From contig NZ_JADWYJ010000002.1 in NCBI RefSeq assembly GCF_021354595.1, positions 62,001-126,000 of the forward strand: a stretch of 64,000 bases of DNA. Reading direction: 5' to 3'. Shown here piece by piece: positions 60,063-64,000 of the stretch (its first letter is position 1; every line of letters begins with the position of its first letter). This DNA comes from Maribellus sp. CM-23. Lineage in GTDB: Bacteria > Bacteroidota > Bacteroidia > Bacteroidales > Prolixibacteraceae. Position numbers and translations under genes: made by a program. Below the pieces are notes generated by a model. It did not search any database. It worked only from the letters and a program-made list of their open reading frames with translations, and had not been told where the DNA came from.

Positions 60063-62150
60063 TTGATCTCATTCGGAACAAAATATTGGTTTATCCTCTT
60101 GCTCGCAGTTGTGATGGCAGCGCTGGGTATTGTAATTTTACTGTATTTCAGAAACAAGGCAAACAGCGAACTCAGCAAAACGCAGGTCAGAATATTAACA
60201 GCACTTCGTTTTGTTTCGTTTTTTCTGATTGCCGTATTGCTTTTATCGCCCTTTTGGCGCAACCTGAAAAAAATCACACAAAACCCGCTGATCATCGCTG
60301 CCTGGGATAATTCTTCTTCGATGATATCCGGACCCGATTCCACAGCACTTGCCACACAGTTAAGAGAGCTAAAAAAAGAACTAAATAAAGAACTGGGTGC
60401 CGATTTTGAAGTTGTGAATTACTATTTCGGGGAAGAGACCAGTGTTGGTGACGAGCTTTCATTTACAGGCAAACGATCGGATTACAGTGATGTGTTGACA
60501 AAGGTCAGCAACAATCATTTCAACCAAAACATTGGAGCGCTGATTCTGGTGGGAGATGGGATTTACAACCAGGGAAGAAACCCGGTAAATCAACTCAGCG
60601 ACATTAACTTTCCGGCTTATACCGTCGGATTTGGAGATACGACCATTGTGGCAGATTCAAGAATCCAAAACATCCGTGTCAACCGTACCGCCTTTTCCGG
60701 AAATAAATTCCCGGTAGAGGTGGATGTACACTTTTCAAAGTTAAAAGGCAAAGCGCTGAAACTATCAATAGTAAAAGGTGGTGAAGAACTTCAAAGTATC
60801 ATGATCACGCCGCCCAACGACAATTATTTTGTAAGCCGCGAATTTATTCTGGATGCCGACAAAACAGGCCTGCAACATTACACGGCCCGCATTGAAACCG
60901 TTGAAAATGAACGAAACACCAAAAACAACACGTCCGGTTTTGTGATCAATGTGCTGGAAAACAAACAAAAAATATTGATTCTTTCCGATGGTTCGCATCC
61001 CGATATCGGAGCCATTAAAAACACGCTGGAAGATCAAAAAACATACGATGTAAGCATATTTACCGAAGAGCCCTATCCGGCCAACCTGAACGATTATAAC
61101 CTGATTATTCTGAACCAGCTGCCAACTTCGGGAAAATCGATGGCGCAGGTGATCGAAAAAGCCCAAACCGGAAGACTGCCGGTTCTTTTTATTGCGGGCA
61201 GCGAAACTTTTCTGCCACAGCTAAACACTTTCGGCCAGGGTGTCCAAATAACGCCGCTCGCAGGTTCGGGAGAAGAAGCCCAACCTGTAATCAACCCGGT
61301 TTATGCGACTTTCCGCTTATCAGAAGATTTTGTGGAGGCCCTGCCAAAATTTCCTCCGCTAAATGTCGCTTTTGCCGACTATGAACTAGATGCTGATTTT
61401 ACTCCTCTGCTGTATCAAAAACTAAAAAACATTGAAACCGGGAAACCGCTGCTGGCCACTGGAAAAAAGAACGGCCGTAAAATCGGTTTTATTTTGGGTG
61501 AAGGAATTTGGCGGTGGCGTCTTTTCGACTATTACCAGCACCAGAGCCACGACCGCTTTAACGAGCTTATCAACCAGCTAATTCAATACCTTGCCTTGCG
61601 CGAAAACGAAGATAATTTTATTGTTGAGTTTACCCCTGTTTATTCAGAAACCGACGATGTTATCCTGAATGCAGAAGTGTACAACGATGCCTTTGAAAGG
61701 ATTACAACAGGCGAGGTGAACATTGCACTCAAAAACTCGAACGACGAAGATTTTAACTTTACGTTTGACGTTCAGGGAGAAGATTATTATTTGAACGCAG
61801 GACACCTGCCGCTGGGGGATTACACATTCGAGGCGAAGGTAAATATAGGTTCCGAAGAATACACCGAAACAGGAAGTTTCACGGTTGTTCCGGTGAACCT
61901 GGAGAATGTGGTTACCAGAGCCGATCACCAAACACTTTATCAGCTGGCTTCGCTTAGTGGCGGCAAGTTTTACCTGCCAGCCAATGCCAATCAGCTGATT
62001 GAAGAACTCAAAACCGGGAACAAGCCCAAGGCAGTAAATTATTACCAGGAAATGGTGAATGAATTGCTCAACCTTAAATGGCTGTTTTTTGTTTTGTTGC
62101 TGCTGGTGAGTGTGGAATGGTTTTTGAGAAAATACTGGGGAATTTATTAA
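60063..62150 (+). CDS. Membrane protein with vWA-type domain and glutamine-amidotransferase-like domain
   Basis: A 695-aa protein with two N-terminal membrane helices (about 8-28 and 45-64). A von Willebrand A-like domain follows with the MIDAS start AAWDNSSSM (Asp82, Ser84, Ser86). Then come beta-sandwich segments, a class-I-GATase-like fold (about 305-430, KILILSDGSHPDIGAIK, LIILNQLPTSG, PVLFIAGSE) and a C-terminal helix (about 670-690). The layout recalls BatA-like envelope proteins of Bacteroidota, but the MoxR and other Bat genes are missing. The start is TTG with no ATG upstream in frame. The next gene starts 26 bp after its stop. Confidence 0.75.
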   Translation: MISFGTKYWFILLLAVVMAALGIVILLYFRNKANSELSKTQVRILTALRFVSFFLIAVLLLSPFWRNLKKITQNPLIIAAWDNSSSMISGPDSTALATQLRELKKELNKELGADFEVVNYYFGEETSVGDELSFTGKRSDYSDVLTKVSNNHFNQNIGALILVGDGIYNQGRNPVNQLSDINFPAYTVGFGDTTIVADSRIQNIRVNRTAFSGNKFPVEVDVHFSKLKGKALKLSIVKGGEELQSIMITPPNDNYFVSREFILDADKTGLQHYTARIETVENERNTKNNTSGFVINVLENKQKILILSDGSHPDIGAIKNTLEDQKTYDVSIFTEEPYPANLNDYNLIILNQLPTSGKSMAQVIEKAQTGRLPVLFIAGSETFLPQLNTFGQGVQITPLAGSGEEAQPVINPVYATFRLSEDFVEALPKFPPLNVAFADYELDADFTPLLYQKLKNIETGKPLLATGKKNGRKIGFILGEGIWRWRLFDYYQHQSHDRFNELINQLIQYLALRENEDNFIVEFTPVYSETDDVILNAEVYNDAFERITTGEVNIALKNSNDEDFNFTFDVQGEDYYLNAGHLPLGDYTFEAKVNIGSEEYTETGSFTVVPVNLENVVTRADHQTLYQLASLSGGKFYLPANANQLIEELKTGNKPKAVNYYQEMVNELLNLKWLFFVLLLLVSVEWFLRKYWGIY

Positions 62151-62176
62151 ATTGGGGTGTAACTGAAACGCGCTGT

Positions 62177-63226
62177 ATGAATACCAACTTCAGAAAATTT
62201 ATATGGTTTTTGCCGCTGATCCTTTTAATGGCTGTATCTTGTTCTTCGTCGAAGTACATTACCATTGAGATACCTCGCAAAGCCAAGCAGGAACTCCCCG
62301 AAAGGATACAAAGCCTGGTGTTGGTAAACCGAACCGTTGACGACTCGTATACCGACACTCCGTCGGATACACTTCAGAATATATTTTTCAAAAAAGCTTT
62401 TGATGTAGATACCGTTATTCACGACCTGCAATCGGCCGACACCATGCTGCAGGCGCTGGGCAAATTGCTGTTTGAATCGGGTAGATACGACTATGTAATT
62501 CCTGAAAACCGTTTTATTGATCACAAAGAAAATTCGTTTTTAAGCGAAACCATGCAGTGGAACGAGGTAAAAGACCTCTGTGAAACCTTTCAAACCGATG
62601 CTGTTTTGTCGGTTGATATGTTTCAGACCCGCGTGGTTACCAAATACCAGAGAGAAAGTTATTACAACCCTGCGGACGATGCTTTTTACGAAATTGCAAG
62701 AGCGCAAATGGCGGTTGTTTACGAAGCGCTTTTCCGGATTTATGACCCGCTAGAGGAAAAGGTGATCATGCGCGAGTTTATGCGGGATACTATTTACTGG
62801 GAAGACGGAGCCGGATCAGCCCGCGAATTATTTTCTCATTTCACAACGGTAAAACAGGGACTTTCGGAGGCTGGAATTGCCCTTGCCCTTGATTTCTCGG
62901 AAAAAATAAGCACGGTATGGAACCGCGAGCAGCGGCTTATCCTAAGTGATAAAGACGACCGAATGACACAAGCCGAAAACCTGGTGAACGACAACGACTG
63001 GGCCTCTGCCATGGAGCTGTGGGAGAAAGTTGCGGCAGAAAGCAATTCAAAGACAACCAAAAGTAAAGCTGCCTTTAACCTGGCAGTTGGGTACGAACTT
63101 CAGGGGAATGTTGACGAGGCGATAAAATGGGGGCTGGAGTCGTACAACATCATGTTCAGACAAACGACTTACGACTACCTGGAGCGTCTGAAACTGCGAA
63201 GACAGGAACTTGAAAAACTAAAATAA
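62177..63226 (+). CDS. DUF6340-like lipoprotein with TPR-like end
   Basis: A 349-aa protein from the ATG at 62177; the longer frame overlaps the previous gene. The lipoprotein signal ends LLMAVSC (Cys22). The core has ITIEIPRKAKQELPERI, LVLVNRTVDDSYTDT, LGKLLFESGRYDYVIPENR, AVLSVDMFQTRVV and a C-terminal helical repeat (AFNLAVGYELQGNVDEAIKW). This fits the Bacteroidota family DUF6340, of unknown function. It is followed by a second, related lipoprotein gene with a 1-bp overlap (TAATG). Confidence 0.82.
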   Translation: MNTNFRKFIWFLPLILLMAVSCSSSKYITIEIPRKAKQELPERIQSLVLVNRTVDDSYTDTPSDTLQNIFFKKAFDVDTVIHDLQSADTMLQALGKLLFESGRYDYVIPENRFIDHKENSFLSETMQWNEVKDLCETFQTDAVLSVDMFQTRVVTKYQRESYYNPADDAFYEIARAQMAVVYEALFRIYDPLEEKVIMREFMRDTIYWEDGAGSARELFSHFTTVKQGLSEAGIALALDFSEKISTVWNREQRLILSDKDDRMTQAENLVNDNDWASAMELWEKVAAESNSKTTKSKAAFNLAVGYELQGNVDEAIKWGLESYNIMFRQTTYDYLERLKLRRQELEKLK

Positions 63227-64000
63227 TGAACCGCATCCTAACACTGGCGGTCTTACTGGCACTGTTCAGTTCGTGCACCGTCTACAAAGAATACCAGATC
63301 GAGGTATATCAACCCGGCAAAATTGCTGTGCCTTCCGAGACCAAGAACGCAGCCATTGTTTACCGGAACTTCAAGTACACCAACGACACCCTCCTTCACT
63401 TTTACAAAGACGATTACAGGCTCAAAAAGGCAAAAGATGATCCGGCCAACCTCGATTCGGTGCTGGTTAACCTGACCATGCAGGAGCTGGCTGGGAACCT
63501 CAAAAGCCATCAAACTTTTGAAACCATTCATATTTTCCCAGAGCTTTTCAAAACGCACAGGGGAAATAAACTTCCTGCGCTTGATTTTAATCTGATCCGG
63601 AACATCACCGAAAAGACACAAAGTGATCTGCTGATTTCGCTGGAAACGTATTCCTGTTTTTACAACGAGTATTCGTCAACTGCCGATATGCCCACCAAAT
63701 CGAACGAAGTAATAACCGCGGCTGTGTGGGCTGTATACAATCCCGTGGAAGAAAAAATAATCGACCGCAAAACCATGATCGATACCATTTTCTGGAATGG
63801 GTACGACGACCAGGGAAATTACCAGCGCAAAACACTGCTCCCACCACGAATAACGGCTTTAAAAATTGCCTCTCAAATGGCAGGGGAAAACTATGCCAAA
63901 CGATTTTTTGCCTCGTGGCAAAATGTAAACCGCATGTATTCTGTGCCGCCTCTCCCCGACTTTGCTTCTGCCGAAACCTTTCTTCAAAAAGGGGAATGGG
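63226..64000 (+). CDS. DUF6340-like lipoprotein, second copy, cut by window edge
   Basis: The frame starts at the ATG at 63226, one base shared with the stop of the previous gene, and stays open for 258 codons to the window end. The signal peptide ends ALFSSC (Cys17). The mature part has YQIEVYQPGKIAVPSETKNAAI (trimmed: IEVYQPGKIAVPSE), YTNDTLLHFYKDDY and DLLISLETYSCFYNEY, parallel to the first copy in layout (LVNRT-type start, paired strand around SDLLISLE). It is a diverged paralogue of the gene before it. The 3' end lies outside this window. Confidence 0.8.
   Translation, partial: MNRILTLAVLLALFSSCTVYKEYQIEVYQPGKIAVPSETKNAAIVYRNFKYTNDTLLHFYKDDYRLKKAKDDPANLDSVLVNLTMQELAGNLKSHQTFETIHIFPELFKTHRGNKLPALDFNLIRNITEKTQSDLLISLETYSCFYNEYSSTADMPTKSNEVITAAVWAVYNPVEEKIIDRKTMIDTIFWNGYDDQGNYQRKTLLPPRITALKIASQMAGENYAKRFFASWQNVNRMYSVPPLPDFASAETFLQKGEW

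Overview
The window is chromosomal DNA from a member of the Bacteroidota. The most likely placement is Marinilabiliales, in or near Prolixibacteraceae; this is inferred from gene content and not from a marker gene. The evidence is a PorG-like gene, a type IX secretion plug protein, paired OmpH/Skp genes beside bamA, a NigD-like lipoprotein, lipoproteins with acidic residues after the lipid cysteine, a complete nqrABCDEF operon, a monomeric group-B-like [FeFe] hydrogenase, and promoter elements of the Bacteroidota type (TAnnTTTG). No rRNA, tRNA, CRISPR array, transposase gene, integrase or phage gene was found. Gene density is high and most genes sit in short operons.

Layout. 1-2600: edge fragment, an outer-membrane barrel protein, an alpha/alpha-toroid protein, then about 800 bp of structured, repeat-like intergenic DNA. 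2600-9805 (minus): envelope-biogenesis island ompH-ompH-bamA-uppS-porG-like, then nadK and a CBS-domain protein. 9873-11465 (plus): pdxJ and an alpha/beta hydrolase. 11691-17373 (minus): acyl-CoA ligase with its XRE-cupin regulator, an 890-bp repeat mosaic, malQ and an oxidoreductase. 17554-22614: lipoproteins (M14 peptidase, GH16 glucanase, S9 peptidase, NigD-like). 22784-24198: glutaredoxin, thioredoxin and an orphan GroES-like operon. 24315-30878: AlgH-like, FtsB-like, pruA, a sensor kinase and the T9SS plug protein. 31302-37237: nqrABCDEF. 37457-39814: an unknown protein and [FeFe] hydrogenase. 39877-46865: GH109-like lipoprotein, DASS transporter, nuclease, cation-chloride cotransporter-like protein and MscS. 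46920-50478: thioredoxin-ApbE-DUF4266-DUF3570 cluster. 50586-52694 (minus): ArsR-type regulator, small redox protein, permease and tethered thioredoxin. 52887-57958: glutathione peroxidase, an isoprenoid-synthase-like protein, YebC, a 41-aa Cys-rich protein, a sugar-kinase/RapZ fusion and YdcF. 58022-64000: M28 peptidase, a vWA membrane protein and two DUF6340-like lipoproteins, the last cut by the window edge.

How the parts fit. Cell-envelope assembly dominates: BamA and Skp-like chaperones for barrel insertion, UppS for the peptidoglycan lipid carrier, T9SS parts, FtsB-like and a wall-recycling-type kinase. Energy metabolism is represented by the Na+-pumping NADH:quinone reductase, PruA and the hydrogenase. 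The ApbE in the 47.5-50.5 kb cluster is the only flavin transferase visible here; it could serve NqrB/NqrC or its own cluster. Thiol-redox proteins recur in four separate operons. The less explained parts are the ApbE/DUF4266/DUF3570 cluster, the ArsR redox-permease operon with two matching palindromes, the isoprenoid-synthase-like protein, the kinase-RapZ fusion coupled to a tiny Cys protein, and the intergenic repeat mosaics.
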